Source of the DNA: Parabacteroides goldsteinii DSM 19448 = WAL 12034
Lineage (GTDB): Bacteria > Bacteroidota > Bacteroidia > Bacteroidales > Tannerellaceae
Direction: 5' to 3'
Assembly (NCBI RefSeq): GCF_000969835.1
Contig: NZ_KQ033912.1
Coordinates: forward strand, 2,307,920 to 2,371,919
DNA length: 64,000 nucleotides
Made by a program: the position numbers and the translations under genes
Shown: positions 1 through 9,016 of the stretch, piece by piece
Layout: each line of letters starts with the position of its first letter
How positions within the stretch are numbered: the stretch's first letter is position 1
The notes under the pieces: model-generated
What the model saw: the letters and a program-made list of their open reading frames with translations, nothing else
Databases searched by the model: none
What the model was told of the DNA's origin: nothing

Positions 1-198
1 ACTGTATTAACAGGTTGTATCGGCATGGAATATCAGTTGCTTACTCATTTTTATGTACGCACCGGTATTAAGACAACCCCTCTCCTGCCCACCCTGGGAA
101 TAGGATACCGGTTATCGGGTTTTATTGTAGATGTGGCCGCTCTTTATCACCCGGTGTTGGGAATAAGTTCCGGTATTGGTTTGAAGTATTGTTTTTAA
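1..198 (+). CDS. C-terminal end of an outer-membrane protein (partial)
   Basis: Frame 1 is open from the first base to TAA at 196-198, giving 65 residues without a start, so the gene begins upstream of the window. The tail has alternating hydrophobic and polar residues, many glycines and aromatics, and ends ...GLKYCF. A terminal Phe is typical of the last strand of an outer-membrane beta-barrel. The next gene starts 4-13 bp downstream on the same strand, so the two are probably co-transcribed. The family cannot be named from this fragment. Confidence 0.6.
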   Translation, partial: TVLTGCIGMEYQLLTHFYVRTGIKTTPLLPTLGIGYRLSGFIVDVAALYHPVLGISSGIGLKYCF

Positions 199-211
199 CG
201 GAATGATCACT

Positions 212-2275
212 ATGAAAAGATTGTTGACAACCCTGTTGGTATACCTGTTTATAAATAGTTATAACCTTAATAGTCAGACTATATATTCTGTTGATAAGTG
301 GATGGAATATATAGAAGAAATGGCTTCTGAAACGGAAGATGAAGCACAGATTGAAAACCTGTATTCGGACCTTTCCTATCTGTCGGAACACCCTTTTGAA
401 CTGAACAGTGTGACCGAAACTGAACTGAAACGCCTGCCTTTCCTGTCCGACCAACAAATAAACAGCCTGTTGGCTTATCGTGTGAAATATGGAAAGCTGG
501 TTACTCTTTATGAACTGAAGAATGTGGAAGGAATGGATTTTTCAACGATTTTTTTATTGCTTCCGTTTGTTTATATCGGAGATATATCGGTTAATAAGCG
601 ACTCTTTTCTGTTAAGAACATGTTGAAGTATGGTTCTAATGAGTTGCAAATCAGATATGATAAGTGTTTTCAACAGAAAAAGGGATATTGTTCATATCCG
701 GATAGTATCTTGCAGCAATATCCGAACCGGAAATATCTGGGGGAACCTTTCTATCATTCCCTGCGTTATTCGTATACTTTTGATGACAGGTTTCAATGGG
801 GAATGGTAGCTGAAAAAGATGCCGGTGAACCGTTTTGGAATAACTATCATAAAGGCTATGATTTTTATTCAGTACACTTGTTTTTCAAAGATATGAATAA
901 ATGGTTGAAAACTTTGGCCATCGGTGATTATAAGGTTTCTTTCGGGCAAGGTCTGGTTATCAGTAATGATTTTACTCCCGGCCGCAGTTCGATAGTGGCA
1001 CAGGCAGAAAGACGCAGCAATGGTTTCCGTCGTCACTTTTCAACAAATGAAAATGATTACTTTCGCGGAGTAGCTTCTACTTTAGTATTAAAACAGGTAT
1101 ATATCAGTTTGTTATATTCGTATAGAAAGTTAGATGCCGGTGTTGATAACTATGAAGTCAGTACATTTAAAACAGATGGTTTGCACCGGCTGGAGCGGGA
1201 TTGGGAAAAGAAACATACGGTTCCTATGCAGACATACGGCGGAAATGTACACTATACGACTTCTAATTTTTCCATCGGGTTTACAGCTCTCTCCTACTCT
1301 TTCGGAAAATATCAGGTACAACCGGATCCGAAACCCTATAATCTTTTCTATTTCCGTGGAAACGATAATATCGACATAAGCGTTGATTACATGTTTAAAA
1401 CAAAGAAAATAAAGTTTTACGGAGAAACTGCCATGTCTTCAAACAAGGCAGTTGCCACATTGAATGCCATCCGGTTAACGCCTGTCTCCTATTTTTCTTT
1501 ATTGTTGCTTCATCGTTATTATGATAAAAAGTATCAGGCTTTTTTCGGGAATGCTTTCGGACAGCATTCATCCGTACAGAATGAACAGGGGTTTTATACC
1601 GGGATGCAGTGGACGCCGTTTGCCCGTTTCAAATTGTCGGCGTATGCGGATTTGTTCCGTTTCCCCTGGTTGAAATACGGTGTGGATGCTCCTTCTTCGG
1701 GCCAGGAATATATGGTTCAGCTGGATTATAATTCGGGAAAAAACTTTACAACCTATTTGCGTTATAAATACAGAAAGAAAGAAAAGAACCGGACATTGGA
1801 AAATGAATCGGCATTGAGTATTCTGCCTTATTCCCAGCAGCGTATCAGACTGCAATTGCTTTACGGAATACAATCGACATGGGTGTTGAAAACATCGGCC
1901 GACGGTGTTTATTATGATGAAGGAAAAGGAAAACGAAGTCTCGGATGGATGATTTCGCAAGGTGCAGGCTGGAAACCGTCTTCTCTCCCATTCCAATCAG
2001 ATATTTACCTGGCTTATTTTCATACGGACGATTATTACAGCCGTATCAATTCGTATGAGAAAAATATATTGTATGCTTTCAGTATGCCTTCGTTTTATGG
2101 GAAAGGAATCAGGTTGTCATTTTCTTTCCGATGGGATATACTAAAGAAACTTTCTCTTTCTGCTAAACTAGGACATAGTTATTATGCAGACCGCGACTTA
2201 ATCGGTACGGATCAGGAAGAGATAAAAGGACATAATAAAACGGATATGTATATGCTTTTACGGTATAAGTTTTAG
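212..2275 (+). CDS. Helix-hairpin-helix / outer-membrane beta-barrel protein
   Basis: About 687 residues. I prefer ATG 212 (MKRLLTTLLVYLF) because it starts directly at a signal peptide; an in-frame ATG at 203 adds three residues. Roughly residues 50-125 contain two helix-hairpin-helix-like stretches (ELNSVTETELKRLPFLSDQQ, then LVTLYELKNVEGMD), similar to ComEA-type HhH modules. The rest, from about 150 to the end, is aromatic-rich alternating beta sequence ending in LLRYKF, which fits an outer-membrane barrel. Proteins with this HhH-plus-barrel layout are widespread in Bacteroidales and annotated only as 'helix-hairpin-helix domain-containing'. Whether it binds DNA is unknown. It closely follows another barrel protein end and converges with the SGNH gene 9 bp away. 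Confidence 0.75.
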   Translation: MKRLLTTLLVYLFINSYNLNSQTIYSVDKWMEYIEEMASETEDEAQIENLYSDLSYLSEHPFELNSVTETELKRLPFLSDQQINSLLAYRVKYGKLVTLYELKNVEGMDFSTIFLLLPFVYIGDISVNKRLFSVKNMLKYGSNELQIRYDKCFQQKKGYCSYPDSILQQYPNRKYLGEPFYHSLRYSYTFDDRFQWGMVAEKDAGEPFWNNYHKGYDFYSVHLFFKDMNKWLKTLAIGDYKVSFGQGLVISNDFTPGRSSIVAQAERRSNGFRRHFSTNENDYFRGVASTLVLKQVYISLLYSYRKLDAGVDNYEVSTFKTDGLHRLERDWEKKHTVPMQTYGGNVHYTTSNFSIGFTALSYSFGKYQVQPDPKPYNLFYFRGNDNIDISVDYMFKTKKIKFYGETAMSSNKAVATLNAIRLTPVSYFSLLLLHRYYDKKYQAFFGNAFGQHSSVQNEQGFYTGMQWTPFARFKLSAYADLFRFPWLKYGVDAPSSGQEYMVQLDYNSGKNFTTYLRYKYRKKEKNRTLENESALSILPYSQQRIRLQLLYGIQSTWVLKTSADGVYYDEGKGKRSLGWMISQGAGWKPSSLPFQSDIYLAYFHTDDYYSRINSYEKNILYAFSMPSFYGKGIRLSFSFRWDILKKLSLSAKLGHSYYADRDLIGTDQEEIKGHNKTDMYMLLRYKF

Positions 2276-2284
2276 AATATATAT

Positions 2285-3178
2285 TTACAATTCAATATCT
2301 AATTTATGTTTGATTGAATCCTTTAGTATTTTAGTGAATTTTTCAGCACCTTCTTCTGATAAATGATCGCCGTCTTTGAAATCGTTATCATTGAATCGGT
2401 CATCTTTTAGAAAGTTGAAATAAAATACATTTTTGTGATTATTATCCAGCTCTTTTGCGATGGATAATAATTGGTCGAGTTGATGCTTATCCAGATGCTC
2501 ATAATAACTATGCCAGGTTGGTGTGGTGACAAGAATTAATTGAATCTGTTTATCTTCACAGAACTGAATGATTTTGTGAAGATATTTCAGATTATCATCC
2601 AAATCTTTCCGGTTATTTAATGTATGTCGTTTGGCTGCTTTTATACCACTTACTTCCAAATTATCTTTTGAAAATTTGTTTACTCTGAATCCTAAAGGAG
2701 AATATTGTGAAGTACCCTCTTTCAGATAATCTTTTATTTTCTCATAAGTAATGCTGCTCGTTATTTCCACACTGTATTTATATTTTTCATATCCCATATA
2801 AATACCATAATATTTTAACCGGGATTTATCCGTATTATCCATCCTGTCCTGAAGCGTACAATACGAAAAAGAAAGAATAACGCATTTTAAATTATTGTAC
2901 ATATTCTCATATTTGGTCAATACAAAATAGTCACGTTCCAAATCCTGTGAAGAATTTGCGAAATTGAAAGCGCTGTTGGTCAGGTATAAAGGATTGACTC
3001 CCGACATACAATGTGAATTACCCAATATGAGTGTATTCAGGCTATCTGCATGCTGTGACATCCATTCGTTTTTATATTTGTAAGTATTCGGTATTTGCCG
3101 GATAGCATACTCCAACAGGATGAACAGTATCAGGATAGGTATCAGAAAGATAATCAATCGTTTTATAAATTTCTTCAT
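2285..3178 (-). CDS. Membrane-anchored SGNH-like acyl hydrolase/transferase
   Basis: About 297 residues from ATG at 3178 (MKKFIKRLIIFLIPILILF). A longer in-frame start at 3265 lies inside the upstream MBOAT gene and is less likely. One N-terminal membrane segment (about residues 5-25) is followed by a periplasmic domain. GNSHCMSG near residue 53 resembles the SGNH block I nucleophile region, and DGDHLSEEGAEKF near the C-terminus resembles block V (DxxH). The gene lies 5 bp downstream of an MBOAT acyltransferase. That pairing matches AlgI/AlgJ- or PatA/PatB-type systems, in which the MBOAT passes an acyl group across the membrane and the SGNH partner moves it to a polysaccharide or peptidoglycan. 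The actual acceptor is unknown. Confidence 0.7.
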   Translation of the reverse strand: MKKFIKRLIIFLIPILILFILLEYAIRQIPNTYKYKNEWMSQHADSLNTLILGNSHCMSGVNPLYLTNSAFNFANSSQDLERDYFVLTKYENMYNNLKCVILSFSYCTLQDRMDNTDKSRLKYYGIYMGYEKYKYSVEITSSITYEKIKDYLKEGTSQYSPLGFRVNKFSKDNLEVSGIKAAKRHTLNNRKDLDDNLKYLHKIIQFCEDKQIQLILVTTPTWHSYYEHLDKHQLDQLLSIAKELDNNHKNVFYFNFLKDDRFNDNDFKDGDHLSEEGAEKFTKILKDSIKHKLDIEL

Positions 3179-3183
3179 ATCGT

Positions 3184-4623
3184 TTAGAATTGAAAATAAA
3201 TGAAATCGGCCGGTGTACCTTGCAGAAAGACGATTATAAAAATCAGGATATAATAGATTCCCCAACGTACCACAGGTGATTTGATCTCTTTATTTATCTG
3301 TAATGCATGTTCTTTTTCCCGTTGCATCCATTCAATAATGAGTAGCACTAAGCAATATATCAACGCTCTTTTGCCGTGCGGAAAGGATACCTCGAATAAA
3401 GATGGGGAAAAAAGACGTGCTAAATAGTCGGATGCTTCGCCGATGTCGTTGGACCGGAAAATAATCCATCCGATAAGGACAAGGAAAAAGGTGGAAAACA
3501 TCTGTACAGCTTCTTTGAAAGAGGGTAAAAGTTTGCCTTCGGCGATTACATTTTTCGTATATCTCCTGTTCTTATTGAGCAGCAAGAGAGGCATAAACAA
3601 CAAGGCATGATAAATACCCCATAGAATGAACGTCCAGTTTGCCCCATGCCAGAGTCCGCTGATAATGAATATGATGAAAGTATTTCTGATTACTTTTGTT
3701 TTCTTGCAACGGCTTCCTCCCAACGGGATATAGATATAATCGCGGAACCAGGTACTTAATGAAATATGCCAGCGTCTCCAAAATTCAGATATGTCTCTTG
3801 AAAAATAGGGATAATTGAAGTTTTTCATTAAATCTATTCCGAATAACCGGGCACATCCGATAGCAATATCCGAATAACCGGAAAAATCTCCGTATATCTG
3901 AAAAGTAAATAAAAGACCGCCGAGTAAAAGAGTAAAACCACTCTGATACTGATAACTGCCCCATATTTCATTGACTGCCATCGCACAATTATCGGCAATG
4001 ATCATCTTCTTAAAAAATCCCCATAACATCTGCCGGCAACCGTCTATTGCCTTACTGTAGTCGAATGTACGTCGTTTATAAAATTGGGGTAACAGATTGG
4101 TGGCCCTTTCTATGGGACCTGCCACCAGCTGCGGAAAGAAACTGACAAAAGCGAAGAATGCAATCGGATCATGACAGGCGGATATTTTCTTTTGATATAC
4201 GTCGATACTATAGCTTAAAGCCTGTAAAGTATAAAAACTAATACCTACGGGAAGAAGTATATCCAGTGTTATCCAATCCGGTTCAAACCCTAATGAATGT
4301 AATGCAGTTTCAATATTGGTACTGAAGAAATCAAAATATTTGAACGTTCCCAGGATACCTATATTGAGTAAAATATTGATCGTGTTGATTATCTTCTGTT
4401 TCTTCCGGTTGCCTTCGGCCTGTTCGATGAGAAGTCCGCTGACAAAACAAAAGGAACTGGTCAGTATGATCAGAGAAAGAAAACGTATATCCCACCAGCC
4501 ATAAAAGATATAGCTTGCTGTTACGACAAGGAAGTTCTGCCATTTCAAATGCTTGTCTGCTAACCAATATACAATGAAAACGATCGGCAGGAAGCAAATG
4601 AATTCAATGGAATTAAACAGCAC
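3184..4623 (-). CDS. MBOAT-family membrane O-acyltransferase (AlgI-like)
   Basis: About 479 residues from a GTG at 4623. This start gives the family's usual opening (M/V)LFNSIEFICFLP; a longer frame reaches 4662 but adds residues foreign to the family. Many hydrophobic segments are spread along the protein. The MBOAT signature is clear: DFSGYSDIAIG, the FWRRWHISLSTWFRDYIYIP block, then GLWHGANWTFILWG with the conserved catalytic His. These proteins transfer acetyl or other acyl groups onto extracellular polymers. The gene is first in a two-gene operon with the SGNH protein, 5 bp apart. Length and architecture agree with AlgI-type enzymes. Confidence 0.88.
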   Translation of the reverse strand: MLFNSIEFICFLPIVFIVYWLADKHLKWQNFLVVTASYIFYGWWDIRFLSLIILTSSFCFVSGLLIEQAEGNRKKQKIINTINILLNIGILGTFKYFDFFSTNIETALHSLGFEPDWITLDILLPVGISFYTLQALSYSIDVYQKKISACHDPIAFFAFVSFFPQLVAGPIERATNLLPQFYKRRTFDYSKAIDGCRQMLWGFFKKMIIADNCAMAVNEIWGSYQYQSGFTLLLGGLLFTFQIYGDFSGYSDIAIGCARLFGIDLMKNFNYPYFSRDISEFWRRWHISLSTWFRDYIYIPLGGSRCKKTKVIRNTFIIFIISGLWHGANWTFILWGIYHALLFMPLLLLNKNRRYTKNVIAEGKLLPSFKEAVQMFSTFFLVLIGWIIFRSNDIGEASDYLARLFSPSLFEVSFPHGKRALIYCLVLLIIEWMQREKEHALQINKEIKSPVVRWGIYYILIFIIVFLQGTPADFIYFQF

Positions 4624-4763
4624 AATATAAAAAATTATGTCACTGATTCCCTGAAGTGACAATTGTTATAAAAGAAAACGCAGGAATTTACCGGTTTTTA
4701 TCGTATCAACAGTCAGTCATCACAGTTTACAGCACACAATAAGGCACCCTGGTATATCACTAC

Positions 4764-4780
4764 TTACCTGTTACAGGTAA
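4764..4780. promoter_or_regulatory. Short perfect dyad in the MBOAT operon leader
   Basis: TTACCTG-TTA-CAGGTAA is a perfect 7-bp inverted repeat with a 3-nt centre, flanked by weaker complementarity (TCAC...GTGA). It could be an operator or a small leader hairpin; no factor can be named. Confidence 0.4.
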
Positions 4781-4988
4781 TGTGAAATACTAGTGTGTCG
4801 AAATTCTATAAACTATGAAATATAAACTGAAAAGGATAAAGCCGGACGCTTTCTATGATAAATATCGCCTATATATGATCATCGATCAGTCGCAAAAGTA
4901 GTGAAACATAGCTTATTGCCTATTTAATTAATAATAAATTATGTTTCAATAAAGCAAGGGTGACGATCCTCTTTTTAGTTTTTCTTCC

Positions 4989-5018
4989 TTGGTAATTATA
5001 AGGTCTTTTGTAGCTTTG
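4989..5018 (+). promoter_or_regulatory. Bacteroidales promoter for the radical SAM gene
   Basis: TTG at 4989-4991, a 19-bp spacer, then TAGCTTTG at 5011-5018. This matches the Bacteroidetes -33 (TTG/TTTG) and -7 (TAnnTTTG) consensus with normal spacing. The start codon is about 70 bp downstream. Confidence 0.7.
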
Positions 5019-5090
5019 TATCCGTAATTCAGGAAATATTGTCCTGTTCTTTGTTATATAGAGAACTTGATAGATAAAAACGTATTAGAT

Positions 5091-5870
5091 ATGTCAACGA
5101 TTCTTTTTGATAAAATAGTGTTCGGTCCGGTACATAGCCGGCGGTTGGGTGTTTCTCTGGGTATGAACCTGCTTCCTGTGGACGGCAAACTTTGTTCTTT
5201 CGATTGCATTTATTGTGAATGCGGACTGAACGGGGAACGGCGTACACGTACCAAATTGCCGACCCGTGCAGAAGTGAAGGAAGCATTGACGGAAAAGTTA
5301 TCGGCTATGCAGGCCGAAGGAATTGTTCCCGATGTGATTACTTTTGCCGGTAACGGAGAACCTACCATGCATCCGGAGTTTGAAGGTGTTATAGAAGATA
5401 CAATTGCCACCCGCGACCGTTTTTTTCCGAATGCCAAAATTGCTGTCTTATCCAATTCAACCATGTTGCATAAGGAAGGAGTATTCCGGGCATTGAATAA
5501 AATTGAAGATAATATCCTGAAACTCGATTCTGTGCTCGACAGCCGGATACAACAGTTGAATGCTCCCAATTCTCCTGCTTTTACATTCGATAAATTGCTC
5601 GGACAGTTATGCCGTTTCGAAGGAAACCTGATTATCCAGACTATGTTCCTGAAAGGCGAAGTGAATGGCGAATCAGTGGATAATACAACCGAAGTAGAAA
5701 TAACCGGCTGGCTTGAAGCCTTGAAGCAAATCAAACCGAAACAGGTAATGATCTATACCATCGACCGTGAAACTCCTTTGAAAGGACTTAAAAAAGTTTC
5801 CAAAGAAGCATTGGACGCCATAGCCGACCGGGCACGGAAAGAAGGGTTTGATGTGACGGTTTCCTATTAA
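5091..5870 (+). CDS. Radical SAM protein, COG0731 type
   Basis: About 259 residues from ATG 5091 (MSTILFDKIVFGPVHSRRLG); an upstream in-frame start at 5067 is less likely. The GPVHSRRLGVSLG opening followed by CSFDCIYCECG gives the CxxxCxxC radical SAM cluster motif in the arrangement typical of COG0731 Fe-S oxidoreductases. Downstream, TFAGNGEPTMHPEF is the SAM-binding 'GxxGEPT' element. These enzymes bind a 4Fe-4S cluster and cleave S-adenosylmethionine; the substrate of this branch is not established. It is not an anaerobic sulfatase-maturating enzyme, because the C-terminal Cys-rich SPASM region is missing. It is a single gene with its own promoter. Confidence 0.85.
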   Translation: MSTILFDKIVFGPVHSRRLGVSLGMNLLPVDGKLCSFDCIYCECGLNGERRTRTKLPTRAEVKEALTEKLSAMQAEGIVPDVITFAGNGEPTMHPEFEGVIEDTIATRDRFFPNAKIAVLSNSTMLHKEGVFRALNKIEDNILKLDSVLDSRIQQLNAPNSPAFTFDKLLGQLCRFEGNLIIQTMFLKGEVNGESVDNTTEVEITGWLEALKQIKPKQVMIYTIDRETPLKGLKKVSKEALDAIADRARKEGFDVTVSY

Positions 5871-5913
5871 AGAGATGAAAGGCGTTTCTCAAAACTATCA
5901 CAGGGATAAAAGA

Positions 5914-5988
5914 ACTATCATACTATCATATTTTTATATAATATACCTATAATCAATAGGTTATCCTATGATAGTTCCTGTTTTCAAC
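5914..5988 (+). repeat. Left arm of 75-bp imperfect inverted repeat
   Basis: Begins ACTATCATACTATCATATTT and ends TTTTCAAC. About 65 of 75 positions match the reverse complement of 6363-6437. It carries several ACTATCAT/ATGATAGT motifs. Confidence 0.75.
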
Positions 5989-6103
5989 CGTCATTTACTT
6001 ATCATGCAACTATCATAGTCTTATCCTGAAACCCAATATATGCTTCTTGTTTTACTGAAATATATGACTTATTATCAGCGAAATAGTTATTTATGTTGCT
6101 CGA

Positions 6104-6160
6104 GACCTGGGTGTCGACAATATTGAGACCCGGGTCTGGGCACGGTCAACATCCGGGTGT
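6104..6160. repeat. Three phased GGGT-core dyads
   Basis: GACCTGGGTG starts at 6104, the perfect palindrome GACCCGGGTC at 6127, and ATCCGGGTGT at 6151, spaced about 23-24 bp. The cores resemble the GACCTGGGTC units of the 36557-36640 array. Confidence 0.45.
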
Positions 6161-6362
6161 AAAACAGGCTGAGAAGGGCATCTTGAGAACAAAAAGTATG
6201 TATTCCTGTGAGATTAGTCTATATATTTTCGCAAAATATATAGTAGGGAAAGCAATATATAAGTGCGATTTATCCTATTTGTAAAGCCTTTTTTAGGTCT
6301 TAAACAATGTATGTTTAATTAAAATATAGTCCAAATGATGGTTTTATGACAGTATTATGATA

Positions 6363-6437
6363 GTTGAAAATGGCAACTGTCATAGAATAACATATTGATT
6401 ATATGCGTATTATATAAAAATATGATAGTATGACAGT
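6363..6437 (-). repeat. Right arm of 75-bp imperfect inverted repeat
   Basis: Reverse-complement partner of 5914-5988. Starts GTTGAAAATGGCAACTGTCA and ends ATGATAGTATGACAGT. The mismatches are scattered, suggesting an old duplication or a decayed element. Confidence 0.75.
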
Positions 6438-6526
6438 ACATTTGATGAAACATTATTATGAAACTCCAATATAGAAATAATTGAACTAATTGCTCTATTC
6501 ATTAACACATTAGTAATGTTTGTTCA

Positions 6527-9016
6527 TTATTGTTTGATGCCGCGAATGGTTTTGAAAGTCTTATCATTGCTTAGTTTGAAGAAATAAACACCTTGCGGAA
6601 GATTACCTGTCTCTATCCATTCTGCCGGATCGGTTAATTTCCGGATCAGTTTTCCGTCGGATGAATAAATTTCAAGGCTTTTGACTTGCTGGTAATTATT
6701 TATCTGTATCCGGTCTTTGAATATTGCAGGGGTGATATGGAAATCGGTTGTTTCCTGTATACTCTCCGTATTTACATTTGTTTCTGCTGTAGCTGTGGCT
6801 GCTCTGCTTTCTTTTGAATCGTATAGAGCAGAAACACTGTAGTCATGCTTGCCTCCGGTGACATTTTTATCTGTGTGTTGTAATGTGGAAGCAGGGACAG
6901 AAGCTAGTAACATCTGGTCTTTGTATATGTTATATCCGGTAATAGCAGGGAAAGCCGGAATCTGTATATTACTGTTTGCTGCGGGAAGGGGAAGTGTCGG
7001 TTCACCTTCTTCGGAAGTGACGGTAGCAGACAGGATAAAATTAATATTGAATTCTTCGTCCAGCAAATATTCCCATTCGTTTCCGTCAAAAGATACCAGA
7101 TTCCCTTTTCCGTTAATGGCCGGACCATTATCTACGAAAGCAGGATAAACCGAACGTCCGTATTTCCTGGCATAGATGGAAACGATCAGATCCTGGTTGG
7201 CATCAATCGTGTAAGGTGTTTTCAACTCTATCGTGTTGGACCGGTTGGCCGTCAGATTGGTTATTTCCTGTTGATAGGTCCGTTCTCCTTGTTTGATAAA
7301 GATGGCATAATTCACACTGTAGACAGGAATGAATTTTACGTTTACCAATTTCTTTTTATGTATGTTTATCAATTCTTTAGACTCCCATCTTTGACCGAAA
7401 TAAAAAGGAGTGCCATGGTATCCGATTTGTGCGTCCGAATTTTGTGTACCCCAACCGATCAACTGTGTATATACAGGTGCATTCCATTGAATAAGAACAT
7501 TATTGGAAGAAATGGATTGGGCAGTAACATTTGTCGGTGACTTATAATTGATAAGGCTCCCCTCCTCTCCGGTTTGCGACAAACCGGGAATTGTTGTTGC
7601 ACCGGTGTTCAACGGATCGAGCCAGATATCCATACGTCCGGTATCAGCTTGGCTGTATTTATCCCAGTGATAAGAAAACTTGCCGTATAAGTTATTGCCG
7701 CTTGTCAGGCGGCAAGTAGAATTACCGCCGGTCAGTGTACCTACTATCTGCTTATTTTCATTGAAAAGCGGCGAACCGGAAGAACCGCCTTCCGTGATAC
7801 TGTGCCCGTTGGTTGTTTTGTCGAAAATGACATTCCAATGGGCATTGAGAGCTCCGGCTTTGGATAGATTATCTATCCAGGTCGTTGTTTTTACCGGGTG
7901 ATTACCGAAGGTCGATATTTTCATATAATCGCCGGAAGGATGATGAATATTCACTCCGGATGAAGTAGCCGTTTCACTTCTGTCCCAACCGTTGAAATAT
8001 ACATTATATTCTGCCGGGATCTTGTCGTTCAGCAATAATAACAGTCCGTCGGAACCGCCCTCTATCGGAATACTTACAATCCGCCGGCAGCCGGTCATTG
8101 TTTTATGTCCGGCTATTGGCGAAGCGTTTTCGCATCCGGTATGTTCAAAATGGAAATAAAATACCCATTGGTTTAGATCTGTTTCCGAAGCAGTTGTTCC
8201 GTTATCGTAATCTTGTGTACAATGGAAAGCCGACAATATATAAGGTTTCATGTCTTTCGCCGTGTTGTTCACCAGTGAACCGGAACAGAGGTATCCGGCC
8301 TTCCCTATTTTCTCAACCATCATGCAAACACCGTTCTTTTCGTGTTGCCATTCCTCTCCTTCTTCGCAGTTGATATTGACCATGCAGGAACCGGAAGTTC
8401 CCGGGCCGGTATTCCGTAAGTCAGTAGTTACATGCAGATGATTGTATCCGTATCCTATCTGATTAATGGCTATACGGGCTTTTTCGTCCGAAACAGGCGG
8501 TTCGTATTCGAGAATGATATCATCGCCGGCCACAAATTCCGTAGCAAATGATTTTCCGTCCGGATTGGTTTGCGAAGTATAGGCTCCCAGTAAATGCGTC
8601 TTTTCTGCATTGTATATGAATAGTTTTCCGCCTTCAGGCAGGTAAAATGTTTCATAATATAACATTAAGGCAATCGCCCCTTTTGCCTGAAGGCGAAGCT
8701 GCCAGATTTTTTCTCCGCCGGGCAATACCCGCCATTCTCCGGCATTTTCCATATTCAAATCCGTATCTATCAATGCAGAAACAGCCAGAGGTGCTCCCTG
8801 GCTTACCCGCCATTCATCGACTGCTATCCTGTCTTCCACACTGAAATTTACCGGTATCTGAACAGCCGGTTGCCAGCTTTTCAACGGGTTCTGATAGTTG
8901 AAACTAACCGGTTTTCCTCCTTCGCTTATCTGCGACTTTGCTTTGCCGGGGCAAAACAGGAATAAGCAGATGATACTTATATAAATGCAGTGATAAAACA
9001 GTTTGTAACGATTCAT
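6527..9016 (-). CDS. Secreted Lys-C-like serine protease with T9SS sorting domain
   Basis: 829 residues with an N-terminal signal peptide (about 1-28). The peptidase region, roughly 190-460, resembles lysyl endopeptidase/trypsin-fold enzymes: AFHC supplies the catalytic His, GGSDGLLLLL the likely Asp, and GGSSGSPLF the Ser nucleophile. Several cysteines could form disulfides. A middle region with fibronectin-like segments (around 490-540 and 690-740) follows. The last 75 residues (LEIYSSDGKLIRKL ... NLPQGVYFFKLS) match a type A type IX secretion sorting domain, so export to the cell surface or medium is expected. Its start overlaps the stop of the upstream acyltransferase by one base, suggesting translational coupling. 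The Lys specificity is a family inference. Confidence 0.82.
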   Translation of the reverse strand: MNRYKLFYHCIYISIICLFLFCPGKAKSQISEGGKPVSFNYQNPLKSWQPAVQIPVNFSVEDRIAVDEWRVSQGAPLAVSALIDTDLNMENAGEWRVLPGGEKIWQLRLQAKGAIALMLYYETFYLPEGGKLFIYNAEKTHLLGAYTSQTNPDGKSFATEFVAGDDIILEYEPPVSDEKARIAINQIGYGYNHLHVTTDLRNTGPGTSGSCMVNINCEEGEEWQHEKNGVCMMVEKIGKAGYLCSGSLVNNTAKDMKPYILSAFHCTQDYDNGTTASETDLNQWVFYFHFEHTGCENASPIAGHKTMTGCRRIVSIPIEGGSDGLLLLLNDKIPAEYNVYFNGWDRSETATSSGVNIHHPSGDYMKISTFGNHPVKTTTWIDNLSKAGALNAHWNVIFDKTTNGHSITEGGSSGSPLFNENKQIVGTLTGGNSTCRLTSGNNLYGKFSYHWDKYSQADTGRMDIWLDPLNTGATTIPGLSQTGEEGSLINYKSPTNVTAQSISSNNVLIQWNAPVYTQLIGWGTQNSDAQIGYHGTPFYFGQRWESKELINIHKKKLVNVKFIPVYSVNYAIFIKQGERTYQQEITNLTANRSNTIELKTPYTIDANQDLIVSIYARKYGRSVYPAFVDNGPAINGKGNLVSFDGNEWEYLLDEEFNINFILSATVTSEEGEPTLPLPAANSNIQIPAFPAITGYNIYKDQMLLASVPASTLQHTDKNVTGGKHDYSVSALYDSKESRAATATAETNVNTESIQETTDFHITPAIFKDRIQINNYQQVKSLEIYSSDGKLIRKLTDPAEWIETGNLPQGVYFFKLSNDKTFKTIRGIKQ

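Larger units (their letters stand above)
4624..5090. other. Divergent intergenic region, MBOAT operon / radical SAM gene
   Basis: No convincing gene is present. The region holds a good promoter for the rightward radical SAM gene, a candidate -7 element for the leftward operon (CAAAAGTA at 4893-4900, TACTTTTG on the minus strand, without a clear -33 partner), and a compact dyad at 4764-4780 in the leader of the leftward operon. The leftward leader would be roughly 265 nt. Confidence 0.5.
5871..6526. other. 656-bp intergenic region with a long inverted-repeat element
   Basis: No gene is supported; a 63-codon frame at 6093-6284 has no recognisable features. The stretch holds two 75-bp inverted copies (5914-5988 and 6363-6437) around a 374-bp centre, and three GACCTGGGT/GACCCGGGTC-like dyads near 6104-6160. 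Confidence 0.6.

Noticed and set aside
5091..5870. Radical SAM protein as the maturase for the Ser-type sulfatases
   Set aside because: The opening and CxxxCxxC context are COG0731-like, and the protein lacks the extra C-terminal cysteines of anSME enzymes.
6093..6284. 63-codon frame in the intergenic repeat element
   Set aside because: No family features or signal, and it lies across the repeat array; best explained by chance.
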